Below, in pieces: positions 34,630 through 43,887 of a stretch of 64,000 bases of DNA; position 1 is the first letter of the stretch, and each line of letters starts with the position of its first letter. The DNA lies in IMG/VR virus record IMGVR_UViG_3300029957_000005, positions 64,001 to 128,000 of that record, one strand, 5' to 3'. Both the position numbers and the translations under genes were made by a program. The notes beneath the pieces are model-generated. The model saw only the letters and a program-made list of their open reading frames with translations, had not been told where the DNA came from and did no database searches. Source of the stretch: a virus.

Positions 34630-35472
34630 TTGTATAAGTGGCCCTTCTATCACGGACATCTCCGTAAGCTGATCGCCGGATTCGGATCTCTATTCGATGA
34701 CATCCGAGTCTCGACGGTCGACGGGGGTGGAGTGATCAGAAACATCCATGCAGTGCCGATCAGGTACGCAGGCGCAGAACCGACCCTGGTCAATACGGAT
34801 CCTTCCAAGAAGCCGTACAACGAAATCTATCCGAGAATGTCCTTTGAGATCGTCGGCATCTCTCCGGACAAGGATCGCTCCGTCAATCCAAACAATGTGA
34901 TCAACGGCGTTCGAGCTCCTTCCAACTACACCGTGGACTTTGGTCTGTACATCCTGGCCAGGAACATGTCCGATGCCTTCCAGGTGATGGAACAGATCCT
35001 TCCGTTCTTCAACCCGACCCTGACTATCACAATGGTCAATGCTCCGAACAATGGAGTGGTCGACACTCCGATCACCCTCACTGCCGTGTCCATTCAGGAC
35101 GACTACGAAGGAGCAGAGGACAAGGAGAGAAGGATCGAGATCGGTCTTAACTTCACCTGCTATCTGGACTTCTACGGTCCGTCCGGCTCCGCCTATGAAA
35201 TTGCCCTGGCTCAGTTCATCGATCCAGCGTACAAGAGACCAGCAGATGATCCGACTCTCTGCTCTCCTCCTCGTTGGCCGATCAACACCCCAGGCCAGAA
35301 GAACCGCATCGAGAAGATCTTTGTGGATTTCTACACCAACAAGGTGGACTACTGCGCTTCAGCCTTCGACGGCGATCCATCCAACCTTCCACCGGACTCC
35401 CAGGTCGTGGTAGAAGCAACTGCCCAAGAGATCTTCAATTATGACAAGTACGGCACCCTCCCTACTGACTGA
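34630..35472 (+). CDS. Tail completion and sheath stabiliser gp15
   Basis: 280 aa from TTG at 34630. Conserved gp15 features: LRKLIAGFGSLFDDIRV near the N-terminus, VPIRYAG, YPRMSFEIVGI, and the stretch FQVMEQILPFFNPTLTITMV that matches T4 MFQIVEQILPYFQPHFNTTM. gp15 caps the sheath and tube and joins the tail to the neck. CATAGAGA just before the TTG is a degenerate late element. Confidence 0.85.
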   Translation: MYKWPFYHGHLRKLIAGFGSLFDDIRVSTVDGGGVIRNIHAVPIRYAGAEPTLVNTDPSKKPYNEIYPRMSFEIVGISPDKDRSVNPNNVINGVRAPSNYTVDFGLYILARNMSDAFQVMEQILPFFNPTLTITMVNAPNNGVVDTPITLTAVSIQDDYEGAEDKERRIEIGLNFTCYLDFYGPSGSAYEIALAQFIDPAYKRPADDPTLCSPPRWPINTPGQKNRIEKIFVDFYTNKVDYCASAFDGDPSNLPPDSQVVVEATAQEIFNYDKYGTLPTD

Positions 35473-35884
35473 AGAAGTTTCCGTCGTTGAGATGGACGGT
35501 CTTGTGAATTCCCTCAACAAGGTCTTCGCCCGCTACGGAGTAGTCGTGAAGTTCATGTCCCACTTCAGGGATCGACTAAACGATGCCAGAAACAAGAACC
35601 CGATCACTCGTCAGACCATGATCGAAATGTTCAACAAGCTCCTCCTCGCAGCTAATCTCAAGAAGCTTGGAGCCATGAAGAACGGCCAAGAAGGCGTAAT
35701 GGTGTACAAAAGCACCAATTTTGTGTATACTCTAGATAAGCCTTCTGGGTCAAAGTTTGCCCAGCTAAGGTTCATCACAGCTATGGACAAGGATCGCTTT
35801 CAGTCTAATTCGTCTTCGGACTTCTATTTGAAGCTTGAGTCCTTCTCAGATTTCTACAGGAGGCTCGATGCCAACAGGACGTAA
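35441..35884 (+). CDS. Unknown protein between gp15 and the 2H phosphoesterase
   Basis: 147 aa from ATG at 35441 (overlapping gp15 by 32 bp); an ATG at 35492 is an alternative start. The block FMSHFRDRLNDARNKNPITRQTMIEM recurs, as I recall, in hypothetical proteins of large phages, followed by a beta-rich half (GVMVYKSTNFVYTLDKP). Function unknown. Confidence 0.6.
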   Translation: MTSTAPSLLTEEVSVVEMDGLVNSLNKVFARYGVVVKFMSHFRDRLNDARNKNPITRQTMIEMFNKLLLAANLKKLGAMKNGQEGVMVYKSTNFVYTLDKPSGSKFAQLRFITAMDKDRFQSNSSSDFYLKLESFSDFYRRLDANRT

Positions 35885-36332
35885 GATTGCTTTCCTTCTC
35901 CCGACCGACAGAACACAACGTCGTCTGGAAGGTGTAGCCAAGAGATTTGGACTCAACATCGGCAGAGACTTCGATGGACGTCCAGTCACCCACTTCGAAT
36001 TCCACATGACTCTCCTCTATTCGGTAGAGGACAATCTCGACTACCCGAACGTGACCATGCCTCTCGGCCACATCCTGAATGTGAACGGAGCCGTGATCAC
36101 CACACTCGGGAATGCAGTAGTTCTCAAGACCACCAAGAACCCGAAGCTCCTCCAGGTGCGAGACAATCTGATGAAGAACATCGGAGGAACGAGCCCGTAT
36201 GATGGCTTCATTCCTCACGTCTCTCTATCCTACGATCCGGTCGACATAGATAGGTTCGAAGAGCCTGTTCCCTTCTGGTACAAAAGACTCCAGTTCGACA
36301 GGATCGTAGTAAAGAACTCAGACTCGTCATGA
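35868..36332 (+). CDS. 2H phosphoesterase, Acb1-like (putative anti-CBASS)
   Basis: 154 aa from ATG at 35868, preceded by AGGAGG. The two histidine motifs of the 2H superfamily are clear: FHMTLLYS (H46-x-T48) and PHVSLSYD (H117-x-S119). Size and spacing closely follow phage T4 Acb1 (gene 57B, 152 aa, HxT motifs near 44 and 113), which cleaves the cyclic nucleotide messengers of CBASS defence. Another 2H activity, such as RNA end processing, is possible. Embedded in the late structural block between gp15 and the small terminase, with an ATGA overlap to gp16, so expression timing would be late unless read from upstream. Confidence 0.7.
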   Translation: MPTGRKIAFLLPTDRTQRRLEGVAKRFGLNIGRDFDGRPVTHFEFHMTLLYSVEDNLDYPNVTMPLGHILNVNGAVITTLGNAVVLKTTKNPKLLQVRDNLMKNIGGTSPYDGFIPHVSLSYDPVDIDRFEEPVPFWYKRLQFDRIVVKNSDSS

Positions 36333-36820
36333 ACAACATCGTAGATGCAGATCCCTCAATAATCGAGATCCTGAAGGAAGGGGACGGGAGAGACAAACCG
36401 TCCTCTATTGTTGAGGCAAACTATTCGTCCTCGGCCCTTGTCGATAGAGAGCTTGAAGTCCCTTCGGAAGCCGAAGAGAGAGTCAAGGTCGAAGTCGAAG
36501 GCAATCTTCGTAAGATCATCGAGTACGGAAGCGAGGCCATCAAGGATCTCGCTGATCTGGCATCGTCATCCGAACATCCCCGTCCGTACGAAGCATTCTC
36601 CTCCCTCCTCAAGTCGGTGGTCGATGCTAACATGGCCCTCCTTGACGTAAGGAAGACGACTGGGTCGATCCTCCAAAAGGGGAAGAGAACCAGTGAAGAA
36701 ACTCCTGTGGAGACCAAGGAGGACGTCATGAAGGCCACCGTCGGCGAGTTCATGAAGGAGATCAACCGCCACAAGAGGACTCAAGGCGGGAACATAATCG
36801 ACGTGGAGCCAAATGCTTAG
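36329..36820 (+). CDS. Small terminase subunit gp16-like
   Basis: 163 aa. A central helical region (GSEAIKDLADLASSSEHPRPYEAFSSLLKSV, written here in part) with the SEHPRPYE motif matches T4 gp16, which forms ring oligomers that start DNA packaging and stimulate gp17. Immediately precedes the large terminase; its last 8 bp overlap that gene. Confidence 0.8.
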   Translation: MNNIVDADPSIIEILKEGDGRDKPSSIVEANYSSSALVDRELEVPSEAEERVKVEVEGNLRKIIEYGSEAIKDLADLASSSEHPRPYEAFSSLLKSVVDANMALLDVRKTTGSILQKGKRTSEETPVETKEDVMKATVGEFMKEINRHKRTQGGNIIDVEPNA

Positions 36821-38501
36821 AGAATGGACTCAGGAAGACGTCGATCGAGTCATCGTTGATCCTACACCCTATACCGTCTTCGACAAGCTAGGCCGCAATC
36901 CAAAGATCAAGAGGAACGGAGTCACCACTCACTGGACTCCTGAGATGCGAAGAGAGTATCTCCTCTGTGCGACCGACATCGAGTACTTTGCCAAGAAGTA
37001 CGTGAAGATCATCAACCTGGACAAGGGTAAGATGAACATCGATCCGTATCCTTACCAGGTCAACATGTGGAACACCTTCCAGAGGCAGAGATTCTCGGTC
37101 GTGCTCGCTGCTCGTCAGAGCGGTAAGTCTATCGGCTACGTCGTCTTCCTCCTACATCAGATCATCTTCAACCAAGAATACAAGATCGCCCTCCTGGCCA
37201 ACAAGGGCGCCACTGCGAGACAGATCCTAGGGCGTGTGACTCTCTCACTCGAGAACCTCCCATTCTTCCTCCAGCCAGGCACAAAGATCCTGAACAAGGG
37301 ATCCATCGAGTTCGAAACCGACTCCATCATCTATGCTGCCTCCACCGGTAAGGACGCCATCCGCGGTGACTCCGTGAACATGGTTGTTCTGGACGAGTTT
37401 GCATTTGTGGACAACGACACCGAGTTCATGACCTCAACCTATCCGGTCATCTCGGCTGGTACGACAACCAAGATCATCATCGTCTCCACCGCCAACGGCA
37501 TCGGCAACCAGTTCTACAAGATCTGGAATGGGGCCATCGACAAGCGCAATGCTTACTTCCCGATTCGAGTCGATTGGTGGGAAGTTCCTGGTCGTGATGA
37601 GGCCTGGAAGAAGGAAACCATTGCGAACACCTCCGAGCTCCAGTTCGCCCAGGAGTTTGAGAACAACTTCATCGGTGCTTCCAACACCCTGATCTCGCCA
37701 AATGCGATCGTCAACATCGTCAAGAAGCCACCGATTTTTGTCCTGGAAGATCGAAGCCTCAATGTCTACGAGAAGCCAGAAGAAGAGCACAAGTACATCA
37801 TCACCGTGGACGTGGCAAAAGGAAGAGGACAAGATTATTCGACCTTCAACGTCATCGACATCTCTACCAATCCGTTCAAGCAGGTGGCGGTCTTCAGGAA
37901 CAACAAGATCTCTCCACTCCTGTTCCCGACTATCATTCTCAAGTATGCTCAGGCATACAATGAAGCTTTGGTCATCATCGAAGCAAACGACCAGGGAGCA
38001 CTTGTCTGCTCTGGTCTTCTTTACGATCTAGAGTATGATCACGTCTTCGTAGAGAACAGAGGCAAGAATACTCTCGGCGTCGAGATGACCAAGAGGGTCA
38101 AGGCCATCGGCTGCACCAACTTCAAGGATCTTGTGGAGCAGTCTAAGCTCGAGATCGTTGATGAAGAGACAGCCTTCGAGATCTCCTGCTTCGTCGAGAT
38201 CAAGAACTCCTACGGTGCGTCCAACAACAACCACGACGACTTGGTCATGAACTTCGTCCTGTTCTCCTGGTTCATCTCGACGGACTTCTTTACCCAGTAC
38301 CACGAAGAGGCCAAGAAGCTCTATGACTTCCTTTACGTCGAGACCAAGAGCGACATCGAGTTCTCGGTTCCGCCTTTTGCTATCTTCGACGACGGTGTGA
38401 TCATCAAAACCTTCGATCGATACACCGAGGAGGAAGTGGATTTCTTCGACAACAGCTTCCTGAATCATTCGGCTATTCTTGGATTCACCGATCCCTGGTG
38501 A
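36813..38501 (+). CDS. Large terminase subunit gp17 (packaging ATPase/nuclease)
   Basis: 562 aa. Walker A AARQSGKS (99-106), Walker B MVVLDEFAF (E of LDE), coupling motif STANG (IIVSTANGIGNQFY), and a C-terminal RNase H-like nuclease with D in VDVAKGRGQDYSTFNVID, followed by IIEANDQG and late acidic residues around HDDLVMNF. Motor of headful packaging. Length close to T4 gp17 (610 aa). Confidence 0.95.
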   Translation: MLREWTQEDVDRVIVDPTPYTVFDKLGRNPKIKRNGVTTHWTPEMRREYLLCATDIEYFAKKYVKIINLDKGKMNIDPYPYQVNMWNTFQRQRFSVVLAARQSGKSIGYVVFLLHQIIFNQEYKIALLANKGATARQILGRVTLSLENLPFFLQPGTKILNKGSIEFETDSIIYAASTGKDAIRGDSVNMVVLDEFAFVDNDTEFMTSTYPVISAGTTTKIIIVSTANGIGNQFYKIWNGAIDKRNAYFPIRVDWWEVPGRDEAWKKETIANTSELQFAQEFENNFIGASNTLISPNAIVNIVKKPPIFVLEDRSLNVYEKPEEEHKYIITVDVAKGRGQDYSTFNVIDISTNPFKQVAVFRNNKISPLLFPTIILKYAQAYNEALVIIEANDQGALVCSGLLYDLEYDHVFVENRGKNTLGVEMTKRVKAIGCTNFKDLVEQSKLEIVDEETAFEISCFVEIKNSYGASNNNHDDLVMNFVLFSWFISTDFFTQYHEEAKKLYDFLYVETKSDIEFSVPPFAIFDDGVIIKTFDRYTEEEVDFFDNSFLNHSAILGFTDPW

Positions 38502-38513
38502 AAAGAAGACCTG

Positions 38514-38521
38514 AATAGATA
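38514..38521 (+). promoter_or_regulatory. T4-type late promoter element (AATAGATA)
   Basis: AATAGATA 30 nt before the tail sheath ATG at 38552, with AAGGAG between. Confidence 0.65.
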
Positions 38522-38551
38522 CTTCAGAAAAGTTCTAAGGAGAAAGCTTTA

Positions 38552-41050
38552 ATGGCATCGTTCCACGTATCCCCAGGCGTCATCGTAGTTGAGAACGACT
38601 ACTCGAACATCGTACCTGGCATCTCAACTTCAGCAGGTGCAATCGCAGGATCCTTCCAGTGGGGTCCAGCAAACCAGGTCGTGACCGTCTCTGACGAGAA
38701 GGGACTTGCTAACGTATTCGGACCGCCGGATGACGACACCTACAAGACCTTCCTCGTTGCATCCGACTTCCTCACCTACTCCACTCGCCTCGAAACCGTT
38801 CGTGTCGTCGGAAATGACGCTCGTAACGCCGTCTCTGGTGGAACGGGTTCTGGTCTGACCGTCGACGTCACGACTGTCAACGGCGATATCTCCTCGGTTT
38901 CCATCAACGTAGGTGGAGCGGACTACCGTCTCGGTGACCTGGTCATCGTCGCTGGTGGTATCTCCTCCGGCATCTACAAGGTCATCAACGTCGACGAAAC
39001 CGGCGCAGTCACCGGCCTCGATGTAGAAACCGTTGGTGAAGGCTATGCTCCAGGAACTGCAGTTGCGACCACCGTCCAGCCGGCAGTTCTCGTCCGCAAC
39101 CTCGAAGAATTCGAACACTACGGAACCCTTCCAGAAGTCCTCGGCAAGTACCCAGGCGCCCTCGGAAACTCCTTGGTCTTCAGCTCCGTCAAGGCATCTC
39201 AGTTCGACAACTGGGCGTTCGCAAACCGCTTCGTAGTTGCTCCTGCAGCAGACGTCAAGGTCTTTGCAGCAGACGGTAAGACCCAGTCCTTCGCATACGG
39301 TGGAGCAATCCCAGACGACACCGAAGTCGCCGTCAACGGAACCAAGCTCGAACTCGGAACCGATCCGGGACGTTGGTCCATCAACGGAACCAACATCGCT
39401 ATCGTCACCGACAGTGAAGTCTTCACTCCTACCGTTCCAACGAATGAATGGGTTCTCGACAACGAGTTCGGGATCTCGACCGAAGGATACAAGGTCGAAG
39501 TCGCTTCCGTCGAACAGACTCTCTACGCAGGTGAAGGCGATGTTCCAGTCGGCCAGTACCGTCTCGTAGGAAACAACCTCAAGTACGGTGTCAACACCGT
39601 CAACCTCAACGGTAACTCTGTCACCACGATCTTCACTCTCACCGGAGTCACCGGAGTTATTGCCGGATCTCCGATCGGAGCAAATGCTCGCATCTCGGTC
39701 GATGGCGTCACCAAGACTATCATCGCCGGTGTCCCAGCAAACAACACCCAGGTCAAGGTCACTGAGACTGGTGGAAACACCGTTGTCACCTTCTTCTCTG
39801 CCCCAGGCATCGGAAGAGGAAACATCAAGGTCGAGTGGGGCTTCGGTCAGGCTGCAATCACGGTCACCTACGGATATCCGAAGGCTGGTCCTGACTCGGT
39901 CAAGGTCTTCAACAACCAGACCGAAGTTCATGCAGTCGTCTACGATGCCGACGGTAAGTGGACTGGTGAAGCAGGTTCCCTCATGGAGCGCTTTGAGTTC
40001 TTGTCCCTGACCCCAGGAGCAGTCTCATTCGATGGATCGACTGCCTACTACGTTGACGCAATCAACCGTAGGTCCCAGTACGTTCGTATCGGACAGCCGT
40101 TCTTCGCACACGGAACCAAGGTTCTCAGCGGAGGCATCAACGACAACAAGTTCGGAGCAGCATCCGGAGTCACCCCCGGCATCTACCAGACTGGCCTCAA
40201 GCTGTTCCAGAATGCAGAACAGCTCGAGATCTATCACCTGATCATTCAGGACCAGACTCCTGCCTCCTGCTTGTTCGCTCTCCAGAACATCGCTGAGTTC
40301 CGTCACGACTGCGTTGCTTACTTCTCGCCTCCGATGGATGCAGTTGTCAACAACAAGAACCGTGAAGCCGACGACTCAATCATCTTCAGAAACTTGCTCG
40401 GCTCTTCGTCCTACTACCACATGGACGGAAACTGGTCCTACAAGTACGACACCTACAACGACAAGTTCCGTTGGATCCCATGCGCAGGTGCTTCAGCAGG
40501 TTGCTACGCCCAGACTCACTATCTGTTCGATGCCTGGATCTCCGGAGCAGGACTCAACAGAGGACGTATCAAGAACGCTGTCAAGCTTGCCTGGAACCCA
40601 GACAAGACGAACAGAGACAAGCTCTACACGAACAACATCAACCCGATCACCACGTTCCTCGGTGAAGGACCTGTTCTGTACGGAGACAAGACTGGACAGA
40701 CCAAGGCATCTGCATTCGACAGAATGAACGTCAGATTCCTCTTCATTGTCCTTGAAAAGTCGATTGCAAATGCATCTCGTTACTTCCTGTTCGAACAGAA
40801 CGACGAGTTCACCCGTAATCGCTTCAAGAACATGGTCATCCCGTTCCTCAGAACCGTCCAGGGTCGTAGAGGTATCGATGAGTACGAAGTTGTCTGCGAC
40901 ACCCGCAACAACACTCCGGACGTAACGTCTCGTAATGAGTTCATTGCAGACATCTACATTCGTCCGGTCTACTCGATCAACGGCATCACCCTGAACTTCA
41001 ATGCGGTTTCTGGTAACGTCACGTTCAACGAGCTTATCAGCCAGGTCTAA
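38552..41050 (+). CDS. Tail sheath protein gp18
   Basis: 832 aa. N-terminus (SPGVIVVENDYSNIVPGIST, GAIAGSFQWGPANQVVTV) and C-terminal third (FDRMNVRFLFIVLEKSIANA, FLRTVQGRRGIDEYEVVCD, IYIRPVYSINGITLNF) are those of T4-type sheath. It is ~170 residues longer than T4 gp18 (659 aa), the extra lying in a beta-rich middle (~100-500) with Gly/Thr repeats, presumably surface domains. Forms the contractile tube around gp19. Confidence 0.95.
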   Translation: MASFHVSPGVIVVENDYSNIVPGISTSAGAIAGSFQWGPANQVVTVSDEKGLANVFGPPDDDTYKTFLVASDFLTYSTRLETVRVVGNDARNAVSGGTGSGLTVDVTTVNGDISSVSINVGGADYRLGDLVIVAGGISSGIYKVINVDETGAVTGLDVETVGEGYAPGTAVATTVQPAVLVRNLEEFEHYGTLPEVLGKYPGALGNSLVFSSVKASQFDNWAFANRFVVAPAADVKVFAADGKTQSFAYGGAIPDDTEVAVNGTKLELGTDPGRWSINGTNIAIVTDSEVFTPTVPTNEWVLDNEFGISTEGYKVEVASVEQTLYAGEGDVPVGQYRLVGNNLKYGVNTVNLNGNSVTTIFTLTGVTGVIAGSPIGANARISVDGVTKTIIAGVPANNTQVKVTETGGNTVVTFFSAPGIGRGNIKVEWGFGQAAITVTYGYPKAGPDSVKVFNNQTEVHAVVYDADGKWTGEAGSLMERFEFLSLTPGAVSFDGSTAYYVDAINRRSQYVRIGQPFFAHGTKVLSGGINDNKFGAASGVTPGIYQTGLKLFQNAEQLEIYHLIIQDQTPASCLFALQNIAEFRHDCVAYFSPPMDAVVNNKNREADDSIIFRNLLGSSSYYHMDGNWSYKYDTYNDKFRWIPCAGASAGCYAQTHYLFDAWISGAGLNRGRIKNAVKLAWNPDKTNRDKLYTNNINPITTFLGEGPVLYGDKTGQTKASAFDRMNVRFLFIVLEKSIANASRYFLFEQNDEFTRNRFKNMVIPFLRTVQGRRGIDEYEVVCDTRNNTPDVTSRNEFIADIYIRPVYSINGITLNFNAVSGNVTFNELISQV

Positions 41051-41072
41051 TAGAGAAGGATAGGAAACTAAC

Positions 41073-41669
41073 ATGGTTCAGAATTTTCACCTAAAGAACT
41101 TCATGGCCGTAATGAAGGATGGGGCTCGTCCCAACCAGTTCTACGTGGACTTGTCCCTCCCGGCTGCTCTTATCGGAGCCATTCCGAATGCGTCCCTCGC
41201 AGAAAGCAGAATGAAGTTCTTCATCAAGGCTACTTCGATCCCGGCCATGACGATCGGGAACGTCGACCTCAACTTCAGAGGCGGACAGTACAAGCTTCCT
41301 GGAGACAAGACTTTTGCTGATTGGCAGATTACGGTCATCAACGATACTGACTATCTGATCAGAGATGCTTTCGAGCGTTGGAACGATCTGATCGTCGGCA
41401 ACGTCGATCGTGACTCGGCAGTTGAAGACGACCCGTCGGCCTACATGTCCAACGGAACCGTTGCTCAGCTCTCGAGAAACGGCAACACCCTCAAGACCTA
41501 TCTCATGACGGGTGTGTGGCCTGCTGAAATCGGAGACATTGCTCTCTCGACTGATTCCGAAAATCAGATCGAAGAGTTCACCGTCACGATGAAGCTTCAG
41601 TGGTGGGAGTCTTCGACCTCCAGAAACAATACTTCTGGAGAAGTCTTCGGACTGACCCAGGGACTCTAA
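41073..41669 (+). CDS. Tail tube protein gp19
   Basis: 198 aa. FKIKATSIPAMTIG-type strand (here FFIKATSIPAMTIGNVDLNF), RGGQYKLPGDKTFADWQITV and RDAFERWNDLIVGNVD are the classical gp19 blocks. Polymerises into the inner tube. Preceded by GAAGGATAGG and AATAGAGA in the short gap after gp18. Confidence 0.9.
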   Translation: MVQNFHLKNFMAVMKDGARPNQFYVDLSLPAALIGAIPNASLAESRMKFFIKATSIPAMTIGNVDLNFRGGQYKLPGDKTFADWQITVINDTDYLIRDAFERWNDLIVGNVDRDSAVEDDPSAYMSNGTVAQLSRNGNTLKTYLMTGVWPAEIGDIALSTDSENQIEEFTVTMKLQWWESSTSRNNTSGEVFGLTQGL

Positions 41670-41691
41670 TCTTCATCTTCCCTGATCAGGG

Positions 41692-41699
41692 CATAGATA
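41692..41699 (+). promoter_or_regulatory. T4-type late promoter element (CATAGATA)
   Basis: CATAGATA ends 4 nt before the portal ATG at 41704; no Shine-Dalgarno fits between. Confidence 0.7.
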
Positions 41700-41703
41700 A
41701 GAT

Positions 41704-43386
41704 ATGAAGCAGCCCAACACATTCTCTTTCAATCGTCTTCTTGATCGATTTGGAATTGCAATCAACAGAAAAAGAGAATTTGCGGATGAGAAAGCTCTTC
41801 CGCAATTTTCCCAGCCTGAGAACGATGATGGCTCTGTCATCATCCCGTTCCAGGACGGCAACGAAGGCGTATTCAATTACCAGCTGGCGATCGATCCAAA
41901 GATCTCGTCCGAAGCCGCCCTCATCAATCACTATCGCCAGGTAGCACTATTCAATGAGCCGGATATGGCCATCCAGGAAATCGTCCAGGATGCTATCGTC
42001 CAGGACGATGTGCGCCCGGCCGTCGAAATCAATCTCGATCAGATCGACAACAAGGACCTTCCGAAGGCGACCAAGGTCGAAATCGTTGAAGAGTTCCATG
42101 AGATCCTCAGGATGCTCAAGTTCAACATCAAGGGAGGAGACATCTTCCAGAGATGGTACGTAGACTCCCGCATTGTTTATCACAAGATGGTTGACCCGAA
42201 CAAGCTTTCTGAGGGTGTTCAGAAGCTAAAATTCTTGGATCCTAGAAAGATCCGTAAGATCAAGGAAGTGGAACAGAAAGTTGACGAAAACAGAATCATT
42301 CGCTACGAGACTAAGGATGAGTATTTCCTATACTTTGATACGCCTTTTGGGTACGACTCCACTTACGGAGGCTACTCTAACGTCACTCTCAATGCTCTCG
42401 ATCGCAACTCTTTCGTAAACAATAACAACACGGCCGTCAGGATCAACAAGGATTCGATCGCCTATATTACGTCAGGTCTGACCGATCCTTCGACCGGAGT
42501 GACATACGGATATCTTCAGAAGGCACTACGTCCTTTCAACCAGCTCCGCTGGGCAGAGGACTCCATGATCGTCAATCGTATCGCCAACTCCGGTGAAAAG
42601 CGCATCATCTACGTTGACGTCGGCCGCATGTCTCCTAAGAACGCTGAACGTTACATGAACAACATTCAGCAGAAGTACAAGAACAAGATGACTTACGACG
42701 CCGTCACCGGTGGAATGAAGTCTGACCCTCGTGTCATTTCTGTTCAGGAGAACATCTGGCTTCCTCGTATCGATGGCAACAAGACTACCGAGATCCAGCC
42801 GATCAATTCGACTACCAACTTCTCGGACATCGATGACGTCGAATACTTCAAGGACAAGCTCTACAACTCCCTTCGTGTTCCGCCGGCTCGCTTCAAGACC
42901 GATGGCATTCAGATGGTTCTGGGACAGCAGACCAACGTTTCCCAGGAGGAGCTGAAGTTCTCCAAGTTCATCAACAAGCTTCGTAAGCAGTTCTCCTTCT
43001 TGTTCCTGGACGTCCTCAGAACCCAGGTCGTCCTCAAGGGGATCATGACCGAGGACGAGTTCGATGAAATCGTTGATGAGATCGACTTCAACTTCATCGA
43101 GGACTCCTACTACACCGAGGCCAAGGATCAGGAACTTCTCCTGTCCCGTATTGCTGCGGCCAAGGAAGTCTCAGAGTTCGTCGGCAAGTGGATGTCCAAT
43201 CTGGACGTTCGTAGAAACATCCTCAAGCAGACCGACGAAGAGATCGACGAGATCGACAAGCAGATCAAGATCGAATCCACAATGGCCCAGTATCAGGATC
43301 CTGATGAGGACGACGAGAATGGATCCGACGGAGGCGACAAGGACTCCTTCGGTGACTCGGCTCTTCCGAAGCCCAAAACACCTTAA
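41704..43386 (+). CDS. Portal protein gp20
   Basis: 560 aa. The central part matches T4-type portal: FLDPRKIRKIKEVEQKVD, YGYLQKALRPFNQLRWAEDS, RIIYVDVGRMSPKNAERYMN-like (here KRIIYVDVGRMSPKNAERYM), and VSQEELKFSKFINKLRKQFS. Forms the dodecameric vertex for packaging, neck attachment and prohead initiation. A Ser/Asp-rich tail (DPDEDDENGSDGGDKDS) closes the chain. The late element ends 4 nt before the ATG. Confidence 0.95.
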   Translation: MKQPNTFSFNRLLDRFGIAINRKREFADEKALPQFSQPENDDGSVIIPFQDGNEGVFNYQLAIDPKISSEAALINHYRQVALFNEPDMAIQEIVQDAIVQDDVRPAVEINLDQIDNKDLPKATKVEIVEEFHEILRMLKFNIKGGDIFQRWYVDSRIVYHKMVDPNKLSEGVQKLKFLDPRKIRKIKEVEQKVDENRIIRYETKDEYFLYFDTPFGYDSTYGGYSNVTLNALDRNSFVNNNNTAVRINKDSIAYITSGLTDPSTGVTYGYLQKALRPFNQLRWAEDSMIVNRIANSGEKRIIYVDVGRMSPKNAERYMNNIQQKYKNKMTYDAVTGGMKSDPRVISVQENIWLPRIDGNKTTEIQPINSTTNFSDIDDVEYFKDKLYNSLRVPPARFKTDGIQMVLGQQTNVSQEELKFSKFINKLRKQFSFLFLDVLRTQVVLKGIMTEDEFDEIVDEIDFNFIEDSYYTEAKDQELLLSRIAAAKEVSEFVGKWMSNLDVRRNILKQTDEEIDEIDKQIKIESTMAQYQDPDEDDENGSDGGDKDSFGDSALPKPKTP

Positions 43387-43388
43387 AC

Positions 43389-43396
43389 TATAGATA
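43389..43396 (+). promoter_or_regulatory. T4-type late promoter element (TATAGATA)
   Basis: 25 nt before the ATG at 43422, with AAGGA between. Confidence 0.65.
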
Positions 43397-43421
43397 GCAA
43401 CGAATAAGGATCCATTCCAGC

Positions 43422-43880
43422 ATGAAGATCAGTCAGAAGAACTTTTCCACTTTCCTCGCCGGCAAGCTCGATGAAGCTGCTTCCACGAAGACCAAGAAGA
43501 ATCAGATCATCAAGGAGTCCTCGGACTCCTATCCGCCGGAGCTATCAAAGATCCCAGACTCTCTGAGCAATGCTTGTAAGACAGCTCGAGTCATGATTGC
43601 TGGCTATGCCTCCATGATTAAGGACGCAGTTGCGAACAAGTCCGGAACAAAGGTAGAAGTTCGCGACGGTGAATCTCTCTCGTTTGGTTGGAACAACATG
43701 GGTGAAACCATCGTGACCACTGAGCTGACCTTTTACGTTCCACTTGGAACCCACACGGCCCAGGAAATCGAGTCCTACATTCCTCCGAAGATCGCCAAGA
43801 TCATCAATTTCAGAAATCCAAATGTCAACGGGAACTACGTTTTCTCGGTTTCATTCAAGGCTTCGATCTACAGAAAGTAA
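43422..43880 (+). CDS. Prohead-region protein with putative protease site
   Basis: 152 aa in the place where T4 has gp67/gp68 (prohead core), though no similarity to either is visible. Residues 15-19 read KLDEA, fitting the gp21 cleavage consensus after E18. The body has helices then a beta C-terminus (NGNYVFSVSFKASIYRK). Likely a minor head protein processed during maturation (inference). Confidence 0.6.
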   Translation: MKISQKNFSTFLAGKLDEAASTKTKKNQIIKESSDSYPPELSKIPDSLSNACKTARVMIAGYASMIKDAVANKSGTKVEVRDGESLSFGWNNMGETIVTTELTFYVPLGTHTAQEIESYIPPKIAKIINFRNPNVNGNYVFSVSFKASIYRK

Positions 43881-43887
43881 TTTTCGA

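Noticed and set aside
38630-39931. 433-codon minus-strand frame within the tail sheath gene
   Set aside because: Asp/Ser/Val-rich antisense shadow created by codon bias of the sheath gene.
43744-43887. N-terminal extension of the prohead protease frame
   Set aside because: It lies within the preceding gene; T4-like start and adjacent ATGs at 43888 fit better.
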